Source of the DNA: a virus
Virus record (IMG/VR): IMGVR_UViG_3300021363_000015
Location: 1-36,463 of that record
Strand: one strand, 5' to 3'
DNA: 36,463 bases
Shown: one piece after another, positions 18,040-24,739 of the stretch
How the letters are laid out: the number at the start of each line of letters is the position of its first letter
How positions within the stretch are numbered: position 1 is the first letter of the stretch
Program-made: the position numbers and the translations under genes
Notes under the pieces: model-generated
The model's database searches: none
What the model was told of the DNA's origin: nothing
The model's input: the letters and a program-made list of their open reading frames with translations, nothing else

Positions 18040-18711
18040 TTATTGTTCAATGTCATCATTAAAATAATCGTTAATAGCCTTGTTTATTTCTAGCAAATCA
18101 TTATCTATGTATTTTTCTTTAAACATACCTAAAGGTGATTTAGCTAGGTGCGTGCCGTCATTCTGGGTTAAGAATTTATATTTGTTATCGGATGTTAAAG
18201 CATGTAGAACAATCGTAAACATGCCCTCAACACAAATCTTGTCATCTAACATCTTTCCTATCGTTTTACACTTAATCTTACCGGATTGATCTGTATCTGA
18301 ATGAGACAATATAAAGCAATTAATATCCTCCCTACCTTGTGAAATGTGTTTGATTAAATCCCATGTTTTCTGTCCAATCTCAGAAAACTTGTCGAAACCT
18401 CTTTCCAATGCTCTACGCATAAACTCATTAGCCATGATGTATTGAAAGTCATCAATGATAATGTTTTTAACTTCTGGTCTTGCAGTGTTTATCTTGTCAA
18501 TTGCTGCTTTTATCTTTGCAGCCTCATCGGTTGCAAAGTAATTTACTTTTTTATCTTCAGTAGCCGTTTTTATGTAGTTCTTTTTAAATCCCTTAAAAGG
18601 CAATGGCTTATCCAAAACATTAATAATGACTGTTTCTAAAGGATTTAAATTTCTTATTGACGTACTCTTACCACTCCCGGACTCACCGATAATTAAAATT
18701 GTATTACTCAT
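18040..18711 (-). CDS. Sak4-like RecA-fold ATPase
   Basis: The 223-residue protein has Walker A GESGSGKST at residues 9-17 and Walker B IIIDDF at 84-89, followed by a sensor-like region (INCFILSHSD, about 149-158). Length, motifs and a nearby DUF669-like SSB match phage single-strand annealing / recombinase ATPases of the Sak4 type. It probably acts in recombination-dependent replication. It overlaps the upstream gene by 8 bases. Confidence 0.75.
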   Translation of the reverse strand: MSNTILIIGESGSGKSTSIRNLNPLETVIINVLDKPLPFKGFKKNYIKTATEDKKVNYFATDEAAKIKAAIDKINTARPEVKNIIIDDFQYIMANEFMRRALERGFDKFSEIGQKTWDLIKHISQGREDINCFILSHSDTDQSGKIKCKTIGKMLDDKICVEGMFTIVLHALTSDNKYKFLTQNDGTHLAKSPLGMFKEKYIDNDLLEINKAINDYFNDDIEQ

Positions 18712-19054
18712 GATTAATTTTATCCTTTAAGTCTAATTTATATTCTTCTTCTTGTTCTTCTAATAAACTTACACATTCTTTTGAAGCGTATCTAATAGCG
18801 TTATGTCTCAATGTATCTAGTATGTGTAACCCTAAGCTGTCATTTCCTGATATCAACCATTCAGAAAGCATTCCAGGTAATTCGTTTTTAAAATCAGCTT
18901 CTGTTATATATTCCCAAATATGAATCTTGTCTGTTGAGTTAATGATTAATCCAGTTAACACACTAGATTCATGCTCATCTAACATGTGGTACTGAGACTT
19001 ACCATCTGAAACTAAATCATAAGCGTATATTCTTGCTTCCTTTCGAGTTTGCAT
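18704..19054 (-). CDS. Early protein of unknown function
   Basis: GGAG precedes ATG 19054. The 116-residue product is acidic at its end (LLEEQEEEYKLDLKDKINHE) with no cysteine motif or membrane span. It is second in the leftward operon, just before the Sak4-like gene, so a role in recombination or early takeover is likely. No family recognised. Confidence 0.7.
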   Translation of the reverse strand: MQTRKEARIYAYDLVSDGKSQYHMLDEHESSVLTGLIINSTDKIHIWEYITEADFKNELPGMLSEWLISGNDSLGLHILDTLRHNAIRYASKECVSLLEEQEEEYKLDLKDKINHE

Positions 19055-19063
19055 ATCAATCTC

Positions 19064-19240
19064 CTATAGATAATATTCAACAAATTCCCTTAACTCTTTA
19101 TCTTTGGTATTTCTGTATTTTATGTAATTAACGAAAGTATCAATATTGGTATCTTCTTTTCTTACATGCTTAGCAATTTGATAAAATCCTAATCTTTCAA
19201 AAACCCAAGCAGCTACTTCTCTTGTTGTAATGTTGTTCAT
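19064..19240 (-). CDS. First gene of leftward early operon, unknown function
   Basis: A 58-residue protein (MNNITTREVAAWVFERLGFY...VEYYL) read from ATG 19240 with AAGGA upstream. It begins about 24 bases behind the expected start site of the leftward promoter at 19271-19299. It is small and helical, with no cysteine. The position just behind the operator region is typical of an early regulator or host-takeover peptide. Confidence 0.62.
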   Translation of the reverse strand: MNNITTREVAAWVFERLGFYQIAKHVRKEDTNIDTFVNYIKYRNTKDKELREFVEYYL

Positions 19241-19270
19241 TTCTCATTTCCTTATCTTTAACACAAGAGC

Positions 19271-19299
19271 ATTATGGCATATTGAAATATTCAATGCAA
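19271..19299 (-). promoter_or_regulatory. Leftward early promoter with operator
   Basis: On the minus strand: -35 TTGCAT (19299-19294), an exact 17-base spacer, and -10 CATAAT (19276-19271). The spacer contains the dyad TTGAATATTTCAA. The -10 is embedded in TATGCCATAATGC, a relative of the motif in four other promoters here. It would drive 19240 down to 15959. Confidence 0.6.
19281..19295. promoter_or_regulatory. Palindromic operator in the early promoter spacer
   Basis: ATTGAAATATTCAAT is a 15-base palindrome (arms ATTGAA/TTCAAT). It lies between the -35 and -10 of the leftward promoter and 75 bases from the XRE gene start, so it is the best candidate site for that repressor-like protein. 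Confidence 0.5.
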
Positions 19300-19368
19300 C
19301 ACTATTTAACTATTAATTTATGATATATTCGTATATTATAATCCAAATAGCCATATCGAGGAGACAAA

Positions 19369-19581
19369 ATGAGCTCAGCCATCGCATTTAAACAATTGAG
19401 ATCCAAGCTAGAATTAAGTCAGGAAGATTTAGCACATTTGTTGAATATGAAGCAATCAACATTGTCCAACTATGAGACAGGAAAGAGAAAACCATCATTA
19501 TCAGTATGCTATAAGATAATCAGGTTAATGAAATTAAAGAATATTATAGTTGCACTTGAAGATTTGAGACCAGAGGAATAA
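19369..19581 (+). CDS. XRE/Cro-family DNA-binding regulator
   Basis: The 70-residue protein has a helix-turn-helix at about residues 17-38 (SQEDLAHLLNMKQSTLSNYETG) and little else, so it is Cro-sized with no protease-sensitive effector domain. GAGGAG precedes the start, and a TATAAT at 19337-19342 is a likely -10. It diverges from the leftward early operon. It could control the TGGCAT-type promoters as well as its own region. A 6-bp hairpin follows its stop. Confidence 0.85.
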   Translation: MSSAIAFKQLRSKLELSQEDLAHLLNMKQSTLSNYETGKRKPSLSVCYKIIRLMKLKNIIVALEDLRPEE

Positions 19582-19584
19582 AAA

Positions 19585-19604
19585 ACCCCGCTTGGTATCG
19601 GGGT
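19585..19604. terminator. Terminator between XRE and rtcB operons
   Basis: ACCCCG (19585-19590) and CGGGGT (19599-19604) form a stem with an 8-base loop. Read leftward it is followed by TTTTTTATT, a strong intrinsic terminator for the rtcB transcript. Rightward the tract is weaker. Confidence 0.75.
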
Positions 19605-19656
19605 GTATAATTTAATGAGAAAAAATTTCATGGTTGTTTGAATAATATATCACAAG

Positions 19657-19827
19657 TTAATAACGTCCGCCATGCTCCACTTTGCCATTTCTATTACATA
19701 CTATGTTTGGATCATTGCTGGTATGTCCAGATTCATGATTTAAGCAATCATTGTCTAATGGTGGCTTAACATATGGAATACGCGGGATAGATGGCATCTT
19801 AGGTTTTACATAATTATGTTCGTTCAT
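19657..19827 (-). CDS. Small proline-rich protein
   Basis: ATG 19827 follows GGAG; a start 12 bases upstream is less well placed. The 56-residue product (MNEHNYVKPKMPSIPRIPYVKPP...) is Pro, Asn and His-rich and probably disordered, with two cysteines 17 residues apart. It follows rtcB on the same transcript. Function unknown. Confidence 0.5.
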   Translation of the reverse strand: MNEHNYVKPKMPSIPRIPYVKPPLDNDCLNHESGHTSNDPNIVCNRNGKVEHGGRY

Positions 19828-19865
19828 AATGTTCTCCATTGATTAAATGTTTATTTTATACTTAA

Positions 19866-21035
19866 TCATCCTTTGACGCATAAAATTTGTTTAAGTGTAT
19901 ATAAAATGTCAACTAAGTCTTCTTGAGATTTCATAACTAAATCAATATCCTTGTAAGCCATGGGAGTCTCGTCAATCACATCTTCATCTTTTCTGCATTC
20001 AACCCCTTCAGTAGCTTTGATATGATCTTCAATAGTAAATAGTTTTTTGGCTTTGTTTCTGCTCATTGATCGACCAGCCCCATGAGAACAAGAACAAAAT
20101 GATTCAAGGTTTCCTTTTCCTTTAACAATATAACTTCTAGTACCCATTGATCCAGGAATGATTCCTAACTGTCCTTCCCTTGCAGAAACAGCGCCTTTTC
20201 GGGTTACCCATATGTTTTTATCAAAATGATTTTCTATTTGTGTAAAGTTATGATGACAATCAACTCTCATTTCGACTAAATGATCATATCGCTTATCTTT
20301 ACCATATACATGGTGTGAAACATCTTTTAAAACACGAAGCATCATTTCATTTCTATTTTCTTTTGCATAATCCTGACACCACAATAAATCTGCAATATAA
20401 GACTTAAATTCTTTTGTATTTTGAACTAAATAAGCTAAATCAGGGTCTGGCAAAGATATAAAATATTCTTTCATTAATCCTTTAGCTGTACCAATATGTT
20501 TTTCAGCACTTGTTTTACCTATATTCCTACTTCCACTATGCAAAACAATCCATGCATCATTATTTTGATCAGAGCATATTTCAATAAAATGATTTCCTCC
20601 TCCTAACGTTCCTAATTGAAGATAAGTCTTTTCATTAACTGGCGTTCCATCTGCATAAGTTGATTTAATAGATGACCACATACGTTTAGTTAATTCTTCA
20701 TTTGAATTGAATCCCACAGGAACAGATCGCTCTATAGATGATCTAAGTTTGACTAATGAATCACCAAGTTCATCAACCTTAAATTTAAATTTTACTGCGC
20801 ACATACCACAACCAATATCTACACCAACAGCAGCAGGAATAATAGCACCTTGGGTCGCAATAACGCTTCCTACTGTCGCTCCCATTCCCCAATGTACGTC
20901 AGGCATAACAGCTATGTGTTTAAACATAAATGGCATTTCAGATAGATTCATTAATTGCTTTACTGCTTCATCTTCAATTGATACATGATCAACCCATGCT
21001 TTAATAGGTACATTTTTACCTTCATAAATTTTCAT
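19866..21035 (-). CDS. rtcB: RtcB RNA 3'-phosphate / tRNA ligase
   Basis: The 389-residue protein carries the full RtcB signature: DVHWG (46-50), GVDIGCGM with metal Cys76 (71-78), GGGNHF with His149, HSGSRNIG with His166, HHNF with His261/262, GSMGTRSY (295-302) and SHGAGR with the catalytic His318. These match the Mn-binding and guanylylated histidine residues of E. coli RtcB. It uses GTP to join 2',3'-cyclic phosphate ends to 5'-OH ends, the ends left by many anticodon nucleases. In a phage the likely job is repair of tRNAs cut by host defence. It is transcribed alone with a small gene, away from the structural operon, from a divergent region with a 26-base inverted repeat. Confidence 0.95.
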   Translation of the reverse strand: MKIYEGKNVPIKAWVDHVSIEDEAVKQLMNLSEMPFMFKHIAVMPDVHWGMGATVGSVIATQGAIIPAAVGVDIGCGMCAVKFKFKVDELGDSLVKLRSSIERSVPVGFNSNEELTKRMWSSIKSTYADGTPVNEKTYLQLGTLGGGNHFIEICSDQNNDAWIVLHSGSRNIGKTSAEKHIGTAKGLMKEYFISLPDPDLAYLVQNTKEFKSYIADLLWCQDYAKENRNEMMLRVLKDVSHHVYGKDKRYDHLVEMRVDCHHNFTQIENHFDKNIWVTRKGAVSAREGQLGIIPGSMGTRSYIVKGKGNLESFCSCSHGAGRSMSRNKAKKLFTIEDHIKATEGVECRKDEDVIDETPMAYKDIDLVMKSQEDLVDILYTLKQILCVKG

Positions 21036-21060
21036 TTATCTATTCCATATTTAGTTTATT

Positions 21061-21086
21061 TAATGTAATATAATGATATTACATTA
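21061..21086. promoter_or_regulatory. Perfect inverted repeat between rtcB and the replication operon
   Basis: Arms TAATGTAATAT and ATATTACATTA (11 bases each) flank AATG. A TATAAT lies inside (21069-21074). For rtcB, a minus-strand -35 TTTACT with a 17-base spacer and -10 TATCAT overlaps the repeat. This is a good candidate operator controlling both divergent transcripts. Confidence 0.6.
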
Positions 21087-21111
21087 ATCTATATTAGTAA
21101 AGAGGATATAT

Positions 21112-21279
21112 ATGGAAAATTCAAAGAGTCTTAAATGCAAAGTAAGGGGTTGTAAGAAGCCTTTCTGTTCTCAAAAACATAAATTATGTACAGCTCATAG
21201 ATTAAGGCTTCACCGCACCGGAAAGATAGGAAGTGGTAAGATAAGGGATTACGGTTTTAAAAAAAAGGATAAACCATGA
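21112..21279 (+). CDS. Small cysteine/histidine zinc-binding protein
   Basis: This 55-residue protein starts after AGAGGA. It has the spacing C-x4-C-x4-C-x5-C-x2-H (CKVRGCKKPFCSQKHKLCTAH) followed by a basic tail. The pattern recalls the treble-clef start of HNH-associated phage proteins, but there is no HNH core. It is a likely nucleic-acid-binding peptide and first in the replication operon. It shares ATGA with the next gene. Confidence 0.65.
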   Translation: MENSKSLKCKVRGCKKPFCSQKHKLCTAHRLRLHRTGKIGSGKIRDYGFKKKDKP

Positions 21280-21548
21280 AGCATGCTGTTAATGTTTTAC
21301 TAGCCGTTGAATATGGTACGGAAATGTCTGCTGTCTTGACAAATACTTTTCATTTATTTAAAGAAAAGGGAATTTTAAATTTTAAAGAAATCGAGTACAT
21401 ATTTCCTTATATTCCTACTTTGAAATTAAAAAAAATATTAAATGAACTTATTGCTTTAGGTATTTTACAGTTATCAAATTTTCCAGAAGGAAATTATAAA
21501 TCTTATTTCCTAACAAAGAAAGGTCATATAATAACCAAGGATATTTAA
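21276..21548 (+). CDS. Winged-helix-like protein
   Basis: The 90-residue protein has a helical middle and a C-terminal pattern typical of winged-helix domains (LKKILNELIALGILQLSNFPEGNYKSYFLTKKGHII: recognition helix, then a beta wing). It immediately precedes the O-like initiator, whose own N-terminus is also winged-helix. A replication or transcription accessory role is plausible. Confidence 0.6.
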   Translation: MKHAVNVLLAVEYGTEMSAVLTNTFHLFKEKGILNFKEIEYIFPYIPTLKLKKILNELIALGILQLSNFPEGNYKSYFLTKKGHIITKDI

Positions 21549-21549
21549 T

Positions 21550-22398
21550 ATGAGCATTGAAAAATTAAACATCAAATTAGTAAGGCAAGAGAACAAATCT
21601 TTCACCACTCTTTATAATTCAGTGATTCAAAATTTAACAGATGCTTTCGCTCTTGGGGTTTATTGTTATTTGTCAAGTCTTCCTCATGACTGGACAGTAA
21701 GCAAAAAACAGCTCATGAATCACTTCAAAGTTGGTAAGGATAAAATATCATCAACTATGTCATGGCTAAACAAAAATAATCTAATTGAATATATTCAAGA
21801 ACGAAATGAAGATGGAAAAATGGGCAATCACGTAATTATTGTAAAAGATGGAAGCTTGTTTGATGGCGGAAAAACCGGTCACCGGAAAAGCCGGTCACCG
21901 GAAAAACCGGTAACCGGCAAATCCGCACCTACAAATACAATACATAATACAAATGAAATAAAAGATAAAAAAGAAACACTAGCGCAACCCGAAAAGAAGG
22001 TTGCTGTCGTGAGTGAACCGATTGTTTTACCTGATTGGTTGCCAAGCGAAACATGGGAGGAATTTAAACAGCACCGTAAACAGCTTAAGAAACCAATGTC
22101 TGAGTTGGCTCAAAAGAAGTCAATCAAGCAATTGGAGAAAATGAGAAGTGATGGGCAAGATGTCGTGCAAGTGATCGAAGCAAGTATAGCTAATGGATGG
22201 CAAGGTCTTTTTGAAATCAAATCACAAGGAGTAACACATGGAAAAGGTAATTCAGATTTTGGAACAGGCAGAAAAGAGAAGTTTGACAGCACGCAGTGGC
22301 TTATCGACAGGGCTAAAGCTAGAGCGCGCGGAGAAGATCCTGACTCTATTGAAAGTCACGTACCCGTCCAAAACATCGAATATTTATGGAACGCCTGA
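21550..22398 (+). CDS. Replication initiator, lambda O-like
   Basis: The 282-residue product has an N-terminal helix-turn-helix (YCYLSSLPHDWTVSKKQLMNHFKVGKDKISSTMSWLNKNNLIEYIQE, about residues 35-80) as in phage O / DnaD-like initiators. A low-complexity linker follows, whose DNA holds three CCGGTNACCGG iterons (21875-21917). The C-terminal part (LPDWLPSETWEEFKQHRKQ ... SIANGWQGLFEI, about 160-220) is the usual partner-binding end. As in lambda, the origin sits inside the initiator gene. The last 161 bases overlap the next gene out of frame. Confidence 0.8.
   Translation: MSIEKLNIKLVRQENKSFTTLYNSVIQNLTDAFALGVYCYLSSLPHDWTVSKKQLMNHFKVGKDKISSTMSWLNKNNLIEYIQERNEDGKMGNHVIIVKDGSLFDGGKTGHRKSRSPEKPVTGKSAPTNTIHNTNEIKDKKETLAQPEKKVAVVSEPIVLPDWLPSETWEEFKQHRKQLKKPMSELAQKKSIKQLEKMRSDGQDVVQVIEASIANGWQGLFEIKSQGVTHGKGNSDFGTGRKEKFDSTQWLIDRAKARARGEDPDSIESHVPVQNIEYLWNA
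21875..21917. other. Replication origin iterons inside the O-like gene
   Basis: Three near-identical 11-base palindromes, CCGGTCACCGG (21875-21885), CCGGTCACCGG (21891-21901) and CCGGTAACCGG (21907-21917), are spaced exactly 16 bases apart by A-rich linkers. Because 16 is not a multiple of 3, the three copies are read in three different frames (TGHRK, SRSPE, KPVTGK). The DNA, not the protein, is therefore what is kept. An AT-rich stretch follows, suitable for strand opening. Confidence 0.75.
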
Positions 22399-22828
22399 GC
22401 AAATGAAAGTAGCTATTAACCTTTGGGCAACGCATTTACAAGGTATTGAAGATGAATATGTGAATAGGGCAATGGAAGAGGTGGTTGATAAGTTTGTTTG
22501 GTCGCCTGATGTTGCTGAGTTTAAAAAGTTGTGCATGTCTTATAAGGGAAGTTCCAAGACTCCTTGGGTGGAAGAAGTCTTGAAGTTTGAAAAACCAAAG
22601 GTAGAGCCTTACAACAACCAACAGGTTAACACATTGATCGTTGAAGGTGCTGAAATTTGCAAGAGGCTGAAAAACATTTACCCTGAAAAGACTTGGATGG
22701 CTGTTGCTGGTTTGTTCACACAGCTTAAAAATAAAGCAAGACCATACTATCCAGGCATGACAGACATTAACTTGATTCGCGAACTTATGAAATACGGCGA
22801 CCAGGACATGATTGACGCATTAGGGTAG
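22238..22828 (+). CDS. Replication protein, lambda P-like helicase loader
   Basis: The start at 22238 is supported by a strong AAGGAG six bases upstream. The 196-residue product has the P-family layout: an N-terminal helix ending in a YPSK turn (residues about 30-45), then MKVAINLWATHLQGI and VNRAMEEVVDKFVWSPDVAEFKKLC (lambda P has a matching QWVLAFRENGI ... FLPSPGQFVAWC). It should recruit host DnaB helicase to the O-bound origin. Its first 53 codons overlap the O-like gene in another frame. Confidence 0.72.
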   Translation: MEKVIQILEQAEKRSLTARSGLSTGLKLERAEKILTLLKVTYPSKTSNIYGTPEQMKVAINLWATHLQGIEDEYVNRAMEEVVDKFVWSPDVAEFKKLCMSYKGSSKTPWVEEVLKFEKPKVEPYNNQQVNTLIVEGAEICKRLKNIYPEKTWMAVAGLFTQLKNKARPYYPGMTDINLIRELMKYGDQDMIDALG

Positions 22829-22895
22829 GTATGGGTAGGGGGTGCTAGTAGATCGTTTAACGTACCCCCATAGGATTTTGTTAAGTGAGGTTTTA

Positions 22896-23123
22896 ATGAA
22901 GAGTGGTGACTTAGTTGAAGATGGTTCAGCAAGATATTGTATTGGATGTGTCGGAACTCATGGAGTTTTATATGTGTGTCCATCTTACGATGAAGAATTG
23001 CAGAAGTTAATAAAATCACAAGGTGATGAGTTTAAGAATTTATGTATTTCTGGTGAAATAAAGATCACAAGAAACGGTGAGACAAAAACATACAATCATT
23101 GGCTTAAGGATCATATGTCATGA
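22896..23123 (+). CDS. Small replication-operon protein
   Basis: ATG 22896 follows GTGAGG and is preferred over an upstream in-frame start at 22842 that lacks a ribosome site. The 75-residue product has two cysteines in CIGCVGTHGVLYVC, which could bind metal only if further ligands exist. It overlaps the nuclease gene by 4 bases (ATGA). Function unknown. Confidence 0.62.
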   Translation: MKSGDLVEDGSARYCIGCVGTHGVLYVCPSYDEELQKLIKSQGDEFKNLCISGEIKITRNGETKTYNHWLKDHMS

Positions 23124-23443
23124 GAAGGTTTGGACACAAATTTAAATCTAAGCCAGTTACTGATGATGATCATAGGTTCGCAAGCACTCTGGAATGGTCA
23201 TATAACAAACACTTGGAGTTTCTACAAAGGTCTGGGATTGTTTTGTTCTTCCTGTCTCAAGTACCTTTCAGGCTTCCAGGTGGCGTGAAATACATAGTTG
23301 ATTATCAAATATTCTTTACTGATGGATCTGTTAAATTTGTAGACGTAAAGGGAATGATTACAGATATGTTTACGCTTAAAAAGAAAATGGTGGAAGATTT
23401 ATATCCAGTTGAGATTGAAATTGTTAAGAAAGGGGATTTTTAA
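23120..23443 (+). CDS. DUF1064-like PD-(D/E)XK nuclease
   Basis: The 107-residue protein opens with a basic segment and ASTLEWSYNKHLEFL. It then has the strand-turn-strand VKYIVDYQIFFTDGSVKFVDVKG (about residues 54-77), in which Asp62 and D75-V-K77 fit the PD-(D/E)XK core, with a preceding Glu near residue 26. DUF1064 proteins of this length are common in phage replication operons and resemble Holliday-junction-resolving or branch-cleaving nucleases. Activity is inferred. Confidence 0.75.
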   Translation: MRRFGHKFKSKPVTDDDHRFASTLEWSYNKHLEFLQRSGIVLFFLSQVPFRLPGGVKYIVDYQIFFTDGSVKFVDVKGMITDMFTLKKKMVEDLYPVEIEIVKKGDF

Positions 23444-23698
23444 ATGAGTTCGCAAATGTTTTTTAATCTCGTAAAACCAACTTGTGCATTATGCGGGAAA
23501 GAAGTTGATGAATTGCAGTTAAATAATGATTTTCGATTAAATCAGATAATTATTACTGCTTTATGTCATGGAGATAAGGATTCAATGAGCATAGATAGTC
23601 CTGATGTTCCATTTATAGATTTTAAGGCCTTTGAGAAAGGTTATGCTTTTGATAAGAAATTACTTGGCGAAACTAAATTATTGGATGAAATTAAATGA
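23444..23698 (+). CDS. Small protein with one CxxC pair
   Basis: AGGGG precedes the start. The 84-residue product has CALCGKEV near residue 14 and a later Cys-His (ALCHGD), which together could bind one zinc. The rest is acidic and aromatic. Translationally linked to the next gene by ATGA. Function unknown. Confidence 0.65.
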   Translation: MSSQMFFNLVKPTCALCGKEVDELQLNNDFRLNQIIITALCHGDKDSMSIDSPDVPFIDFKAFEKGYAFDKKLLGETKLLDEIK

Positions 23699-23841
23699 GT
23701 GATGAAGAATTATTAGAACTCTATGAAGACAAAAAAGATTATGGAATTACATTAAGTTTTTATGAATGTGAGAAATGGATTACTTTTGAAGATTTTATTA
23801 GATTAATGAAATTGAAAATTAATGAGAAAAAGGAAAATTAA
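23695..23841 (+). CDS. Small acidic protein, unknown
   Basis: A 48-residue reading frame (MSDEELLELYEDKKDYG...) overlaps the previous stop by ATGA and ends one base before the next ATG. Composition (Glu, Lys, Leu) and tight spacing argue that it is real. No family recognised. Confidence 0.55.
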   Translation: MSDEELLELYEDKKDYGITLSFYECEKWITFEDFIRLMKLKINEKKEN

Positions 23842-24009
23842 ATGAAAGAGAAAATTTTTAGAGATCAGGAATTGGAGGCATTTAAAAAGATAGCTGAAGT
23901 TGCTACTAGTCTTTTGTTAGAAATCTTATATAAAACAAAAGAAGCCGGATTGTTAGAGCAATATCCAGAAAGATTTCAAATATGGTATGAGGCGCATAAG
24001 AATGGTTGA
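23842..24009 (+). CDS. Small helical protein, unknown
   Basis: A 55-residue frame (MKEKIFRDQELEAFKKIAEVATSLLLEILYKT...) directly follows the previous stop, with AAGGA in its coding end as ribosome site. One amphipathic helix dominates. It overlaps the next gene by 8 bases. Confidence 0.55.
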   Translation: MKEKIFRDQELEAFKKIAEVATSLLLEILYKTKEAGLLEQYPERFQIWYEAHKNG

Positions 24010-24175
24010 ATGCGAATTTATCATTAAAGACTTAGCATCTACTCGATACTATAAAATATACAAACCACATAACAACAATACATGGTTACTATTCAATGAA
24101 GAAGGTGAAGGTATGGAAATAAGTCCAGATTCTTTGTATAGCATGATTGATCAGCATTTTAAGGAAAACTTTTGA
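24002..24175 (+). CDS. Small protein, unknown
   Basis: A 57-residue frame from ATG 24002 (MVECEFIIKDLASTRYYKIYKP...). An upstream in-frame start at 23987 would lengthen the overlap without a better ribosome site. Probably a small beta-rich fold (NNTWLLFNEEGEGMEI). Its stop overlaps the next ATG by one base (TGATG). Confidence 0.55.
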   Translation: MVECEFIIKDLASTRYYKIYKPHNNNTWLLFNEEGEGMEISPDSLYSMIDQHFKENF

Positions 24176-24447
24176 TGTCTTATACATGTAAACATAATAT
24201 TGCATGTCTTCCATTTGTAGAATGTGTAATATGTTGGTCGGAAGAGGAAAATAAAATGGCAAATTGTATAGAAGCGGATAATGAAATAAAGAATGAATCT
24301 GATAGATTGAATGTTATGTTTCTGATTCGTCTGTTGGAAAAAAAGATAGAAGAAATTCATGATCGTATTTTCAACATGGAACAAGATATAAATAATATAT
24401 ACTGCGAAAAATGCCATCCAAAGTTTGATGATAATGGCATTTTGTGA
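24175..24447 (+). CDS. Cysteine-rich coiled-coil protein
   Basis: The 90-residue product has an N-terminal Cys/His cluster (CKHNIACLPFVECVIC). A heptad-like helix follows (VMFLIRLLEKKIEEIHDRIFNMEQDI), and a second CxxCH near the end (CEKCHP). The two Cys clusters could pair in zinc binding. The last codons contain the TGGCATTTTG element and the -35 and spacer of the promoter at 24425. Confidence 0.65.
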   Translation: MSYTCKHNIACLPFVECVICWSEEENKMANCIEADNEIKNESDRLNVMFLIRLLEKKIEEIHDRIFNMEQDINNIYCEKCHPKFDDNGIL

Positions 24448-24453
24448 TATATT
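24425..24453 (+). promoter_or_regulatory. Promoter of the RNA island, with TGGCAT-type element
   Basis: -35 TTGATG (24425-24430), 17-base spacer, -10 TATATT (24448-24453). The spacer holds AATGGCATTTTG, shared with the lysis promoter at 25007. Transcription would begin near 24460, exactly at the 5' arm of the first structured element. Confidence 0.6.
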
Positions 24454-24458
24454 GTTAT

Positions 24459-24563
24459 TGCCCTATTGTACTGATACCTGTCGGCTATATTATATCCATG
24501 CCGTAAGTGCTCGCGAGGTAACCGGAGGAGTGAGGCCGATCTCGAGTTGAGGGAACTAGGGCA
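24459..24563 (+). ncRNA. Structured RNA element at a transcript 5' end
   Basis: TGCCCTA (24459-24465) and TAGGGCA (24557-24563) can pair as a 7-bp closing helix. Inside, TCGGC (24481-24485) pairs with GCCGA (24535-24539), and CTCGCGAG is self-complementary. The segment is far richer in G and C than its surroundings. It begins at the predicted start site of the promoter at 24425. It is not a recognised tRNA, riboswitch or hammerhead. A promoter-proximal antitermination RNA (as in HK022 put) or a stable small RNA is possible. Confidence 0.5.
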
Positions 24564-24579
24564 CTAATTAGGAGTTTGT

Positions 24580-24732
24580 ATGACGCCAGAACAATTTGTA
24601 TTTTGGATAAGCGGTTATTTCGCACATAATAACATGGAAAATTATACTCATGTTGTTGATCAAGTTAGAGATGTTTTAAAACAAGTTAAATTAGATAGGA
24701 ATCAATTTGTTGTTTTTGAGACAACAGAATAG
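24580..24732 (+). CDS. Small phage protein (MTPEQF type)
   Basis: TAGGAG lies 7 bases upstream of ATG 24580. The 50-residue product starts MTPEQFVFWISGYF, an opening I recognise from many small phage proteins of unknown function (usually MTPEQFxxWLxGFxE). It sits inside the RNA island. Its TAG stop is followed in the same frame, one codon later, by the ATG of the next short frame. Confidence 0.65.
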   Translation: MTPEQFVFWISGYFAHNNMENYTHVVDQVRDVLKQVKLDRNQFVVFETTE

Positions 24733-24739
24733 TTTATGG
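24731..24739 (+). repeat. AGTTTATGG leader, copy 1
   Basis: AGTTTATGG occurs at 24731, 24808 and 24926, each time at the 5' edge of a foldable element; a variant (CTTATGGC) sits at 25013. Spacing is 77 and 118 bases. Confidence 0.7.

Noticed and set aside
24459-24563. Hammerhead ribozyme in the first structured element
   Set aside because: It contains CTGATACC but not the CTGATGA core or the GAAA partner, so it does not meet the consensus.
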